A stretch of 64,000 nucleotides of DNA. It comes from Thamnaconus septentrionalis (lineage: Eukaryota > Chordata > Actinopteri > Tetraodontiformes > Monacanthidae). The position numbers were made by a program, and so were the translations under genes. Below the pieces are notes generated by a model. The model worked only from the letters and a program-made list of their open reading frames with translations, searched no databases and was not told the DNA's origin. Of this stretch, positions 16,080-26,843 are shown one piece after another. The stretch spans positions 4,316,501-4,380,500 of the forward strand of contig CM020520.1 of the NCBI GenBank assembly GCA_009823395.1. Direction: 5' to 3'. Numbering within the stretch: the first letter of the stretch is position 1; the number at the start of each line of letters is the position of its first letter.

Positions 16080-18160
16080 AGGCTGTAGCTGAGAGTCCTC
16101 TGGTCTGTATCTGAGGGCTTTGGGTTCCAACCGTTGACAAGCTGGTCAGAACCTGTATTTTTTTAGCACCCCTACTGGTAGATATCACTGTTCCATGCCA
16201 GAGAGCATTGGGTCCCAGCTGCTGAGAAGCTGGTCTGTGCCTTTAGCATCAGAAATCGTTGATCTGCGCCAGGGAACGTCTGTTCCCAACTGTTTCAGAG
16301 CTGCTAACCTGTATATTTTGCACCCCTAGTGGTAGAGACCATAAGTCTGTGCCAGTGAGCTTTTGGTCCCAGCCACTGAATGCTGCTTAGAATGTGTGTC
16401 CTTCATGCCCCTAGTGGTAGAGACCAATTGATCTATGTCAATGGGCATTGATCCATAGAGACCACTGATCAATGCCAAAGAAGCATGGTGGAGCTGGTCA
16501 GAACCTGTATATTTTGCAGCCTTAGTGGTAGAGACCATAAGTCCGTGACAGCAAGTTTTTGATCCTGGCCACAGAGACGCTGGTGAAAACCTTTGTCCTT
16601 ATTGCCCCTAGTGGTAGAAACTACTGGTCCATGCCAGGCAGTATTTGCTCCCAACCACTGCAAAGCTGGTCTGAATACAAAACCTGTATCTTTTGCTCCT
16701 CTAGTGGCAGAAATCATTGATCAGTGCCAGGTAACTGCTGAGAACCTGTGTTCTTAGTGCCCCCTAGTGGTAGAAACTATTGATCAATGCCAGGTAACTT
16801 TTGTTCCCAACTGCTGCAAAGCTGCTGAGTGCTTGGTGCCCCTAGTGGTAGAAACTATTGATCAATGCCAGGTAACTTTTGTTCCCAACTGTTTCAGAGC
16901 TGCTGAGTGCTTGGTGCCCCTAGTGGTAGAAACTATTGATCAATGCCAGGTAACTTTTGTTCCCAACTGTTTCAGAGCTGCTGAGTGCTTGGTGCCCCTA
17001 GTGGTAGAAACTATTGATCAATGCCAGGTAACTTTTGTTCCCAACTGTTTCAGAGCTGCTGAGTGCTTGGTGCCCCTAGTGGTAGAAATCATTGATCAGT
17101 GCCAGGTAACTTTTGTTCCCAACTGCTGCAAAGCTGCTGAGAACCTGTGTTCTTAGTGCCCCTAGTGGTAGAAACTGCTGGTCTGAATACAAAACCTGTA
17201 TCTTTTGCTCCTCTAGTGGCAGAAATCATTGATCAGTGCCAGGTAACTTTTGTTCCCAACTGTTTCAGAGCTGCTAACCTGTATATTTTGCACCCCTAGT
17301 GGTAGAGACTACAAGTCTGTGCCAGTGAGCTTTTGGTCCCAGCCACTGAATGCTGCTTAGAATGTGTGTCCTTCATGCCCCTAGTGGTAGAGACCCATTA
17401 ATCCATAGAGACCACTGATCAATGCCAAGAAGCACGGTGGAGCTGGTCAGAACCTGTATATTTTGCAGCCCTAGTGGTAGAGACCATAAGTCCATGCCAG
17501 GCAGTATTTGCTCCCAACCACTGCAAAGCTGGTCTGAATACAAAGCCTGTATCTTTTGCTCCTCTAGTGGCAGAAATCATTGATCAGTGCCAGGTAACTT
17601 TTGTTCCCAACTGTTTCAGAGCTGCTAACCTGTATCTTTTGCACACCTAGTGGTGTGATTCTGACTGATTTGTTTGTTTTCTCTTCATCTTTTTTTAGGT
17701 CATTATCCATGCTGGATTGGAGACGAATTGACTTTGGGCCTCCAACTGTGAAGCTTGTAACTTTAGCACCCCTTGTGGTTGAGACCGCTGGTCCACGGCA
17801 TGGAGCACTGAACAGCTTGTGAGAACCCGTGTCCTTGGCCCCCCTAGTGGTAGACTTATGGTACCATGCCTTTGAGCTTTTCCTCCCAGCCACTGGCAAA
17901 GCTGGTTATAACCTGTCTCTTTAGCACCCCTAGTGGTTCAGACCAGGTATCTGTGTCACGGAGCACAGTGGTCTGGACCACTAGGGGTGCTAAAGATGCA
18001 GGTAATGACCAGCTTTCCAGTGGTTGGGAGGAGTTCACAGTCATGGATCAAATGTTCACTGCCACTAGAGGCGCTAAAGGCACATGTTCTCACAAGTTGC
18101 TCAGTGCTCCCTGGCATGGACCGACTGTTCTCGACAACAAGGGGGGCTAAGGATACAGAT
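16080..18160. repeat. Minisatellite with 78-bp core unit and higher-order structure
   Basis: Degenerate units of about 75-90 bp, most carrying GCCCCTAGTGGTAGA, fill two kilobases. The cleanest part is five units spaced exactly 78 bp (GTGGTAGAAA at 16767, 16845, 16923, 17001 and 17079). Because 78 is divisible by three, a 390-base open frame of repeating 26-residue units survives, but it is not a gene. A block with ATACAAAACCTGTATCTTTT recurs near 16676, 17188 and 17540, showing larger duplications. Units near 17960-18150 are in the opposite orientation. About 120 bases of unrelated sequence interrupt the array near 17650-17760. Confidence 0.9.
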
Positions 18161-18338
18161 CGTGATTAGCTTGACACTAGCAGGTATCCATTGGCTCTTT
18201 TGGTGGGCCCTTTGAAGAGTCTTTTATGTGAGTTATTTGCTGTTTAAAGTTCAATAAAGCTTTTTCCCAATGTCAATGTGTATCCAAAACTCTCTGTTCC
18301 CTCTTCTGTCCAATAGAAAACTAGTATTTGCCAGGCCA

Positions 18339-18575
18339 CGCCCACTTTTGCCACCATTTTGTGGATAAATGGGCGTGTCCATTGAAACCACGCCCACTTT
18401 CCAAAATGGCGCTGTAAAGTGGGCGTGTCTTCCAAGACACGCCCACATTTATGCAAATATATGCTAATTTATGCTAATTTCATCACTGTCCAGTGCTGGA
18501 ATGGCAAAAGTGGGCGTGGTTATTGTGTACACAATAATTATGCGTGTTTATGCAAATAAGGTGGGCGTGGCTTAA
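18339..18575. promoter_or_regulatory. Cluster of CACGCCC/GGGCGTG and octamer motifs with a perfect hairpin
   Basis: Seven KLF/Sp-type boxes (CACGCCC or its complement) alternate in orientation within 230 bases. Two of them form a perfect 13-bp inverted repeat, GTGGGCGTGTCTT / AAGACACGCCCAC (18419-18446, 2-base loop). Two octamers ATGCAAAT (near 18451 and 18550) and two ATGCTAAT variants are interspersed. It may be a repeat-derived element rather than a functional enhancer. Confidence 0.45.
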
Positions 18576-18632
18576 AAGGGGCGGCAACAAAAAAAAATCT
18601 CACTTTTTTTTGGACCCTCTCCTCTTCCTGCA

Positions 18633-18646
18633 GCGCCCTCTACTGG
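18633..18646 (-). promoter_or_regulatory. CTCF core motif
   Basis: The minus strand reads CCAGTAGAGGGCGC, matching the CTCF core CCASYAGRGGGCRS at every position. It sits just left of the 48-bp minisatellite. Confidence 0.5.
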
Positions 18647-18659
18647 ATGTGCCGATTCG

Positions 18660-18935
18660 TCCCAGGTTGTCACGCTCTCTGGCCCCGCCCCTTTTCACTG
18701 TCCCAGGTGGTCTCGCTCTCTGGCCCCGCCCCTTGGCCAGTTTCACTGTCCCAGGTGGTCTCGCTCTCTGGCCCCGCCCCTTGGCCAGTTTCACTGTCCC
18801 AGGTGGTCTCGCTCTCTGGCCCCGCCCCTTGGCCAGTTTCCTTGTCCCGGGTGGTCTCGCTCTCTGGCCCCGCCCCTTGGCCAGTTTCGTTGTCCCGGGT
18901 GGTCTCGCTCTCTGGCTCCCTGGCCAGTTGTTCAG
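18660..18935. repeat. 48-bp GC-box minisatellite, about five copies
   Basis: Tandem 48-bp units containing GTGGTCTCGCTCTCTGGC, CCCCGCCCC and TTGGCCAGTTTC; the last unit is truncated. Each copy contributes one Sp1-type GC box. The unit length is a multiple of three, which creates long repetitive open frames on both strands that are not genes. Confidence 0.92.
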
Positions 18936-18950
18936 GTCCGTGTTTCATCT

Positions 18951-19041
18951 GCTCTTGGTCCTGGATTCGAACCAGGTTCAGGCTGCACCGGGCTCGTCCA
19001 CAGGTTCATATTAGCGGACTAACCCATTACGCCACCAGAGC
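18951..19041 (-). other. tRNA-like sequence with long variable region
   Basis: The minus strand carries an A-box-like TGGCGTAATGGGTTAGTC and a perfect T arm CCTGG-TTCGAAT-CCAGG. Ends GCTCTGG and CCAAGAGC can pair with one mismatch, but one extra base follows the T arm and no clean anticodon stem forms. It is best read as a tRNA pseudogene or SINE head rather than a working tRNA. Confidence 0.5.
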
Positions 19042-19119
19042 TCACAGGAGCAGACGTTCTCGGGACGCCTTCATCCTTCATTTTTGGCCCATGGACATTT
19101 AAAAAAAAATAAAAAGCAC

Positions 19120-19195
19120 TGCCTGAGGCTGGATTTGAACCGTCAGTCTTTGGATTTGAAGCCAAATTTTTTAAGGTTGAGCTAAACGCTCGGTG
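19120..19195 (-). other. tRNA-like sequence, degenerate
   Basis: The minus strand has a D-arm-like TTTAGCTCAACCTTAA, an anticodon-arm-like hairpin TTTGG...CCAAA and a B box GGTTCAAATCC. Acceptor pairing is poor. Likely a relic of the same tRNA-derived family as the neighbouring satellite. Confidence 0.4.
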
Positions 19196-19299
19196 AAAAG
19201 AGCACTTCTCATTGCACATTTATCTTTCTTTTAAGTCTTGTAAAGTTAAGTAAAACATTTATCTTTTGTCATGTTTCACAGGATTTGGTGGAAAAAATT

Positions 19300-20890
19300 C
19301 CGACGGACTGTGGTAAGATTTGAACCAGCGACTCTGGCGTTCAGAGTGCGTTGTCTTAACCTCTAGGCTATTCTTCAGGTGTTTGCTTGGGTTCTCCTGG
19401 TGCTTTCATCCTGCTTCTTTGTTTTTTGCCGGTAGACATGAAAAAACACCGCCTGCTGCGGGATTTGAACCTGCGATCATTAGATTGCCAGCCCAGCTCT
19501 TAACCTCTGAGCTATATGTCATGAGCTCAGCTCGCATTTCCTGGTGCTTACATCCTGCTTCTTTGACCATTGCACTTTAAAATGTGTCACTGTCTGTCAT
19601 AAGATTTGAACCAGCGACTCTGGCGTTCAGAGTCCATGTCTTAACCTCTAGGCTATTCTTCAGGTGTTTGCTTGGGTTCTCCTGGTGCTTTCATCCTGCT
19701 TCTTTGTTTTTTGCTGGTAGACATGAAAAAACGCTGCCTGCTGCAGGATTTGAACCTGCGATCATTAGATTGCCAGCCCAGCTCTTAACCTCTGAGCTAT
19801 ATGTCATGAGCTCAGCTCGCATTTCCTGGTGCTTACATCCTGCTTCTTTGACCATTGCACTTTAAAATGTGTCACTGTCTGTCATAAGATTTGAACCAGC
19901 GACTCTGGCGTTCAGAGTCCATGTCTTAACCTCTAGGCTATTCTTCAGGTGTTTGCTTGGGTTCTCCTGGTGCTTTCATCCTGCTTCTTTGTTTTTTGCC
20001 GGTAGACATGAAAAAACGCCGCCTGCTGCAGGATTTGAACCTGCGATCATTAGATTGCCAGCCCAGCTCTTAACCTCTGAGCTATATGTCATGAGCTCAG
20101 CTCGCATTTCCTGGTGCTTACATCCTGCTTCTTTGACCATTGCACTTTAAAATGTGTCACTGTCTGTCATAAGATTTGAACCAGCGACTCTGGCGTTCAG
20201 AGTCCATGTCTTAACCCCTGAGCTATTCTTCAGGTGTTTGCTTGGGTTCTCCTGGTGCTTTCATCCTGCTTCTTTGTTTTTTGCCGGTAGACATGAAAAA
20301 ACACCGCCTGCTGCGGGATTTGAACCTGCGATCATTAGATTGCCAGCCCAGCTCTTAACCTCTGAGCTATATGTCATGAGCTTAGCTCGCATTTCCTGGT
20401 GCTTTCATCCTGCTTCTTTGACCATTGCACTTTAAAATGTGTCACTGTCTGTCATAAGATTTGAACCAGCGACTCTGGCGTTCAGAGTCCATGTCTTAAC
20501 CTCTAGGCTATTCTTCAGGTGTTTGCTTGGGTTCTCCTGGTGCTTTCATCCTGCTTCTTTGTTTTTTGCTGGTAGACATGAAAAAGCACTGCCTGCTGCA
20601 GGATTTGAACCTGCAACCATTAGATTGCCAGCCCAGCTCTTAACCTCTGAGCTATATGTCATGAGCTCAGCTCGCATTTCCTGGTGCTTTCATCCTGCTT
20701 CTTTGACCATTACACTTTAAAATGTGTCACTGTCTGTCATAAGATTTGAACCAGCGACTTTGGGATTCAGAGTCCGTCTTTTAACCACTGAGCTATCTGC
20801 CCTGAGTGCAGGGCAACTTTTCTGGTGCCTTTATCCTTCTATTTCAGTCTTCGGATGGAAAAGAATCTTCAGGAATTGAACCAGTGACCT
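19300..20890 (-). repeat. Tandem satellite of 285-bp units, each with two tRNA-like modules
   Basis: Near-identical units repeat every 285 bp (equivalent points at 19584, 19869, 20154 and 20439), with a diverged fifth/sixth unit at each edge. On the minus strand each unit has two Pol III-type modules. One has A box TAGCCTAGAGGTTAAGAC, the element GGACTCTGAACGCC and B box GGTTCAAATC. The other has a perfect D arm GCTCAGAGGTTAAGAGC and a T arm GCAGG-TTCAAAT-CCTGC. The edge copy near 20740-20800 keeps a Gln-like anticodon loop CTCTGAA. Acceptor stems do not pair, so these are tRNA-derived but not canonical tRNAs. The 93-residue open frames are a by-product of the unit length. Confidence 0.85.
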
Positions 20891-22065
20891 TGACCAGTAG
20901 TAGTTAATAACTCTTAATGTTCCGTTCTCTGTTTTCCCGTCACACTGTCTATCTATCACTCTCGCTCCCTCTTCGTCGCTCTAGTTGAGCGTTGCCGCGG
21001 TAAACTGTTTCCGGTTAGCGGATGTCAACATCCGGATGCCAAAATAAAGGTAACCGGAAACACATTAAATGATCATTTACAAGGCTACACACTGCAAGTG
21101 CACTGTTCTACTTAGAGCTGTGCAGATTGTGTGATTGTGTGCAGAACAGTTTTCCAGGGGCACTTTCTTTTTTTTGGATGTTTAACTTCTTCTTCAAAAA
21201 AACAAAACAACAACAATAAACAAAGCCGCCATGTCCAAGATTTGAACAAGCAAACTAGAGACCTTGAAGAGCCTTGAAGAACCTTAGAATGGTGCTTTTC
21301 CTTCCAGCCTGCGCTTTTCAATTTATAGGTTTTGGTCTTTGGGAACATTTTTATCAGAATATTTCTGACATTACTTGAGAAAACGTGAAACTCAAAGTAA
21401 TGATTTGTTGTTTTTGGAGGAGAACTTGTCAGAACGCTTGATTTCACAACATGAGATGATGCATTTTGTTTTGGCTTGCTCAGGAATTCACAAGGCTTTT
21501 GTTTAAAATGCATTTATTTGTGTCAGAAGAAGATAAAGTCACTCAAATTGAAATAAGGCCACTCCACCTTAAACAAACAACTGTTAAGCACTGCATCAGC
21601 AAACATAGCAGGTCCACTAGGCTATAGCCAAAAGGCAGAGAAGACCTCTTATTTTTACTGAGCTATCAAGAGTCAGTAACAACATTTGAAACTTTGATCT
21701 CCTCTTTCAGAAACTGGGAATTTGAATAAGTTGCAGTAGGAGGGGCTTCCGATATTATCAATTATCAAGAAGTCAGTATGGCTTTTCTTAACCGAACGTT
21801 AAAAATAACAAAACTCTTAATGCCTCTGAGGCCCTTGTGTGATTAAAGAGCCTGTCGCTCGAAGAAAATTGTGTAGATTTCTGACAGTGACATAAACAAA
21901 GAGTTATCACATCTCATCTTTGAAACTCTGTGAAGTTGTGCATCATTGCTTCAAATAATTCCCGCAGATACACAGCAGTCTAAGCATCCACAAGATGCAT
22001 TTAAGAGGACCCCAAAAAATAAATTGAATTAAACATATATATTCAATTCAATGACTATAAAATTG

Positions 22066-22135
<70 letters not shown>

Positions 22136-22970
22136 TTATATATGTATATACATACATATATATATACACATATACATATATATATATATATGTATATATG
22201 TATATACATACATATATATACACATATACATATACATATATATACATATATGTGTATAAAGGCACAATCTAATGTAACTGTATACAAGCATTGTAACTAT
22301 TACCAGCAGTATAATGATCCTTATGATCCTGACAATACGAGGAAAGAATTTATAGTTTTTGGTCACAACAAATGGAAATTATTCAACAAAAATTCCCTTG
22401 ATAGCTTTTCAGATGATCTTGTATTCTAGTAATATAACAGTGCAATTTCCCTTCAACTGAGGAGTATCAGTCAAGACATCATTTTCAACAGACAAAACTA
22501 AACCACATACTGTAGGTACGTCAGCTTGCAGCAAAACAAATAATATAAGTTACACTTGTATTCCGTGTGTCATTTGTTCTTTCCATTTTCAATTGGTAAT
22601 CAAAAAAAGAAAATGTATTGAAAAAGGAAAAACAAAATAGACTGTAAGTTTTCCTTTCTTTGGGATTTTTGATTGGAAATTGAAAGTGGTCAAAAGAAAT
22701 GACACACCGATTAACTCTCTTACATTCAGATCTCTGTTGACCTTCTGCAGTGTCGGGATGATTGTTGAAAGCTCTGACATTGACAATGCAGGTCATGGGC
22801 TGCTGTCGTGCTACTACAGTCAGAGTTGGGAAGCGTGTGTTTTGCCAGTGTGAAGGGCCAGTGAAAAGAAAAGCTAAAGGCATAAATAGTGGATCATTCC
22901 AGCAGTAATTCCAGTTTAGAAACTAGTCGCAACCTTTCGTCAACATCACCCCTGTGCTGAGATTTTTTCA
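20891..22970. other. Intergenic, no gene seen
   Basis: AT-rich spacer between the tRNA-like satellite and the GIMAP gene. It contains the inverted repeat and microsatellite listed separately. A 30-base motif at about 21082-21111 (GGCTACACACTGCAAGTGCA and on) resembles sequence just outside the left end of the foldback element (about 14243-14272). Confidence 0.6.
22035..22256. repeat. 18-bp perfect inverted repeat followed by (TA)n/(TACA)n microsatellite
   Basis: ATATATATTCAATTCAAT (22035-22052) is repeated inverted at 22062-22079 around a 9-base loop. It leads directly into about 180 bases of TA, TACA and TATG repeats. It can form an extended cruciform. Confidence 0.9.
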
Positions 22971-24373
22971 TCACTCATTCAAAACCGTCTCCACCTTCGG
23001 GGCGTTGGGCAAATCAAGGCCAGAGTTTTGTTTGGGCCGCGCCCCCTCCTCCTCCCGGGCATCCTGCGCCGGATTCTGGTTCTCATCCAGAGGTTTTCTC
23101 TCCTTCTCTGCCTTCTCTAGGTTGAAGTAGCCCCCCTCGTTGGCGACCATCTTTTCCACCTTCTCCAACAAGTGTCCCACCTGGGGGTTCTCCCCAAATA
23201 TGCAGTTGTTGATGACAAAATACCTCCGCTTACACTTTTCCACCACCCACATTAGCTCTTTGCCCTCCCTGCGGATGTACCTCTCGATGGAGATTGTTCT
23301 CAACACCTCGGCCCAGCTGAACACCAGGATGGTGTGCCTCCAGACGTGCTCGCCGAACAGGGCCACATGCTCTTCGATGCGGGCACGGTCCACCTCGGTG
23401 AACATGCCCACGGGGATGACGAGCAGGAAGGCGTGTGGGCCCGGAGCGCAGAGAGTCGCCCCCCTCAGGATCTCCTGTTTGTAGGACTCGGGTGTGTCCT
23501 GGGCAGAGAACCAGCCCGGAGTGTCCACGACCGTCACCTGCCGCCCGTCCACCTCCGCCTGCCTCGTCACACAGAACTCGGCCGCTCGCTCCAGCCGGAA
23601 CTCCTCTCGGCCTACGATGGTGTTTCCAGTCAGGCTTTTCCCCGGCCACCTCCAGCCCAGCATCACCAGGCGGACTTCAGGCAGACGGTTTGCCGACCCG
23701 GCTGCCGCCGCCGCCGCTCTCTTTCTGGCCTCCTCTGACGCAGGGTTATCTCCAGCTGTGGTCAGAAAGGTTACATTTTATTATAATTTGTACTGTTAAA
23801 TAAACATATAAACAATCAGAATAAAGTTGTACGGTTTGTTTAATCTTGATGGATTTCTCTCCGAGGGCTGCCCTCCAAAACAGGAAAGCGTCAAAAAATT
23901 GCGAAAACATCCATCATAAATTACGAATATATAACATGCGAACATAATATATACTAAAATAGAAAGAACAAGAGTTTACAGTGGTTTTAACATTCTTTAG
24001 CTACATAAAATACTTTGAAAGAGGGTGATGCTTTGGTGTCACAGACGAAAGAGCCCAATCTGCCTGCACCATCAATTCAATAAAGCACTTTTTGAGACTT
24101 TCTAAGAATATTGAAGTACATGAAATGGCTTCAATGTTGTTCAATTGTTGACGTACGATTTACATCGCCAACAAGTGAAAATGTGACACATCCTGGTGAG
24201 AGGTTAATGTTTTACATTAACCAGGAAACTTGCTGCTCGCGCGCCACCAAATTAGATGTCCGCGAAAACTTCGTTTCGTTTCTTACAAACTCGAACGGAC
24301 GAGGGGAAACGGCAGCAAACTGATGGTTGATTTGACGCTTACCAGTCGTGTGGGATTGTCCATTTGTGTCCAT
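22971..24373 (-). CDS. GIMAP/AIG1-type GTPase, complete, two exons
   Basis: Exon 1 is 24373-24343 (MDTNGQSHTT) and exon 2 is 23755-22971, joined in phase to 271 residues. AIG1-family GTPases are vertebrate immune-associated, membrane-linked G proteins. After an Ala-rich N-terminus the domain starts near residue 38. It has G1 GWRWPGKS (44-51) followed by TGNTI, a family hallmark, and G3 DTPG (88-91), the PESYKQEI segment, GPHAFLLVIPVG, and then YFVINN and VGHLLEKVEKMV. The G4 position, normally a TRGD/TRKD-like guanine-specificity motif after TIVVF, reads SWAE (about 157-160), so specificity may be altered. The tail is charged (EKAEKERK, AREEEGARP) with no C-terminal membrane anchor. The start is supported by the in-phase GT-AG intron. 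Paralog number is not assigned. Confidence 0.88.
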
Positions 24374-25078
24374 GCTGTTTTCTTCACAAAGGTGGTTTAG
24401 CTCAGGTATTGAGAAATGGGGGCACTTCCTTCTTACTGGCGATGACGTTATACTGGTGACGTGCTCGTCGTAACGTTTCCACCGACTCTTCTTCTTCGGT
24501 TTCTGACAAGTGGCAACTAGCTGTACCATGACTGCCCTCTACCGGTGAAGTCATAGAAGGGAAAGCCCAAACTCCAAAAACAATAACTCTTTATGACCTC
24601 ATTTTCTCCGTAAGTCTTCAGGTCAAAATAAGTCACCACTTTTAAAATTTATAAATAAAACACCACGTATAATAGAAAATATGATAATTGCAGTCTGTTT
24701 GGAAGAGGTGTTTTATAAGGCATTCCATCTTCACTAATTCACCAATTCTATGCAGTTATTTCTTAGCTGTGTCCAAAAACTCTCCAAGCACTACCACCAT
24801 AGGGCTTCATTAATGCAATACACATATTACAGGAAAACTTCATTTTATTTACAATGTTGAAGCATTCTGGTCTACAGTCTACATTTAAAACAATCAGACA
24901 TGTGAAGGTAGTGCATTCTGTACAGACAAGGGTCTGAATCTAAAACATTTATTCCCTTCTCTTGAAAAACAAGTTTTGAGAAACCAAAGGTTATCTCATG
25001 AACGATGTTATGTACTTCATTTTCCCCGCCAAAAAAACCTTCAAAATACATGAGAAAAAAGACAAATGTACGCAATGT
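24374..25078. other. GIMAP upstream region and chmp4c 3' UTR
   Basis: Short spacer between two minus-strand genes. The left part must hold the GIMAP promoter; CTGCCCTCTACCGG at about 24531-24544 is one base from a CTCF core. The right part is chmp4c 3' UTR ending near the minus-strand AATAAA at 24844-24849. Confidence 0.5.
24844..24849 (-). terminator. Poly(A) signal, chmp4c
   Basis: AATAAA on the minus strand, 230 bases past the chmp4c stop. A second one lies nearer the stop at 24948-24953. Confidence 0.45.
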
Positions 25079-26843
25079 TTAATTTGCCCATGATGCAAGC
25101 GTACGCATGTCATCTTCCTCTTCAACCTTTGCCCTGGTTGCTGTTCGAAAGAAGGGAAAAGTTAAAAAAATAAAAATAATGTCATTAAATGCATTGGAAT
25201 ATCAATCAGAAAAACAGCTAGGAAAATAAATAATATTCCAGTTCCCCTCTAAATATAAAGATGTTTTTAAATTTCTTTAAGAGAACACAGACATGCTTCT
25301 CTTTTCAGTAGCAGCTTCATTATTTACATGCAAATGTATGTTCACTTTTGCTGCTTCACTAACAAACTGTCTTCTGTTTCATAGAAATATATCCAAAACT
25401 GGTGTTCCACAGATTTACAGAGATCAGACATGCAGTGAAATCTTTGTTTTAAAGTTCCTGCATTATTGCACTTACTTCCACGCCTACTGGGCTGTGAGGG
25501 CAGTCTCGAGCTCGGCACACTGGGGAGTGGACCCATGCTCGCCATACTTTCCTCGAGCTCTTCCTGTTCCAGCTCAGCCAGCTCTGCCAAAAGCTCATCC
25601 TGGAATAAGCAAACAGTGCACACAGTTAAAGTGGGGCAATTGCAGGGCTGGGTTTTTGCTGAAATAACACTGATTCAAGATTACATTTATAACAATACAT
25701 AGAAAACTTGAGTTTATTGAAGATTTCTCACTGAAAAAGAAGCTAAATTAATTTACCTCATCAAATGTATCACTAGCTGGTCTAGAGATGGCATCACTGA
25801 TTTCTTGGGCCAAGTCCTGCTGCTCTGCTATATCCTGCATCATGTCATCAATCTTGTCAATGTCTCTGAAAGAGCAAAAACAGACAGGAAGAGTCACAAC
25901 ATAAAAACTGACAGAAGATCAGGACTTTTGATTGTTATATGATGTTGGGTAAATTCTGACATGGTTTTGTGCACGTTCTCCAAGGCCTTGGAAGCGTAGC
26001 CCATATTCTTCAGGACCTCTGTGTTTGTGTGCGAGTTCTCCAGAGCTTCCCTCTGGAACTCAATGGTAGAGAGTGTCCCATCGATCTGGGTCAACTGCTG
26101 CTCGAGACGCTTCTTCTTCTTCAGGGCCATGAGGGCAACTGATACAAAGAAGATGCACAGTCCATTCACCACGATTGGGTTGGGTATTGTCAAGCAACAC
26201 ATACTAGTTCCTCCAGAGTGTTTATTTTTAGTCTTTGACAGGTGATTCAACAGGCACTGCAGCACCTGTATGACGTAACAGACTGGACTCTCGGTGTGCT
26301 ACACGCAAAACAAATCGATACTTGATACTCAATATTTATTTATCTATTAATTTATTTAAAAAATAAAGTTGCATTATAACTCTAAATCAACGTTATAATA
26401 ATAAAGAAAAAGTGCACAATAAGTCAGTGTTTTGGAACTGTACCCCTTTGCCATTTTTGTAATCTCAGGGTAGACGCCAGAGGGACGCACAAAATGGCTT
26501 ACCTGTATTACTTGTACCTTTGATCAGAATTGTAAATAATCCCAACACTCCTCTTAACCACCGCCTATACCAATTTATAAGGTCAATAGTGGCGTCAAGT
26601 GCGACAATACTTCACCCGAAACTCACCCCGCTTGTTTTTAGTTCCATTTTTCTTGGCTATCATGAGCTCCTGCTCGATCTTCTTCTCCAGAAAATCCTGC
26701 TTCTTGGTCAGCATCTCCTCGGTTTCCCGAAGTTTGTGAAGGGCCTCTTGCGTCGTGGGCGCCCCGCGGGACCGATGGTGTTTGGATCTCGGCGAGGAAC
26801 TCGAGTTGGAGTTCCCTTTGAAAAACTTCGATATTTTACTCAT
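25079..26843 (-). CDS. chmp4c: Charged multivesicular body protein 4 (CHMP4C-type), complete, five exons
   Basis: Exons 26843-26627, 26138-25961, 25865-25757, 25599-25476 and 25140-25079 join in phase to 229 residues, the usual CHMP4 length. CHMP4/Snf7 proteins polymerise into ESCRT-III filaments for membrane scission, and CHMP4C controls the abscission checkpoint. Visible are the basic N-terminal helix MSKISKFFKG, QEALHKLRETEEMLTKKQ, QLTQIDGTLSTIEFQREALE, the DIDKIDDMMQDIAEQQDLAQ segment with the acidic C-terminal half, DELLAELAELEQEELEE, and the C-terminal ALIX-binding end RTLASWAN. Paralog choice (4C over 4A/4B) rests mainly on the zfand1 neighbour. The exon 2-3 join gives Ile where most relatives have Met (HKTI-DIDK). 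Confidence 0.93.

Noticed and set aside
16767..17156. 129-residue repeat protein of 26-residue units
   Set aside because: Minisatellite with unit length divisible by three, beginning on GTG, no splice or promoter context.
16080..18160. CRISPR-like regular repeats
   Set aside because: Repeats are contiguous without unique spacers, degenerate, and in a vertebrate genome; a minisatellite.
18544..19014. 156-residue frame with PGGLALWPRPLASF repeats, and its antisense counterpart
   Set aside because: Produced by the 48-bp GC-box minisatellite.
19320..20720. Five similar 86-93-residue plus-strand open frames
   Set aside because: They are the shadow of a 285-bp satellite (95 codons) antisense to tRNA-like modules; no start context or protein family.
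19300..20890. Cluster of functional tRNA genes
   Set aside because: D and T arms look good but the acceptor stems do not pair and the anticodon arms are irregular, so not called as tRNA.
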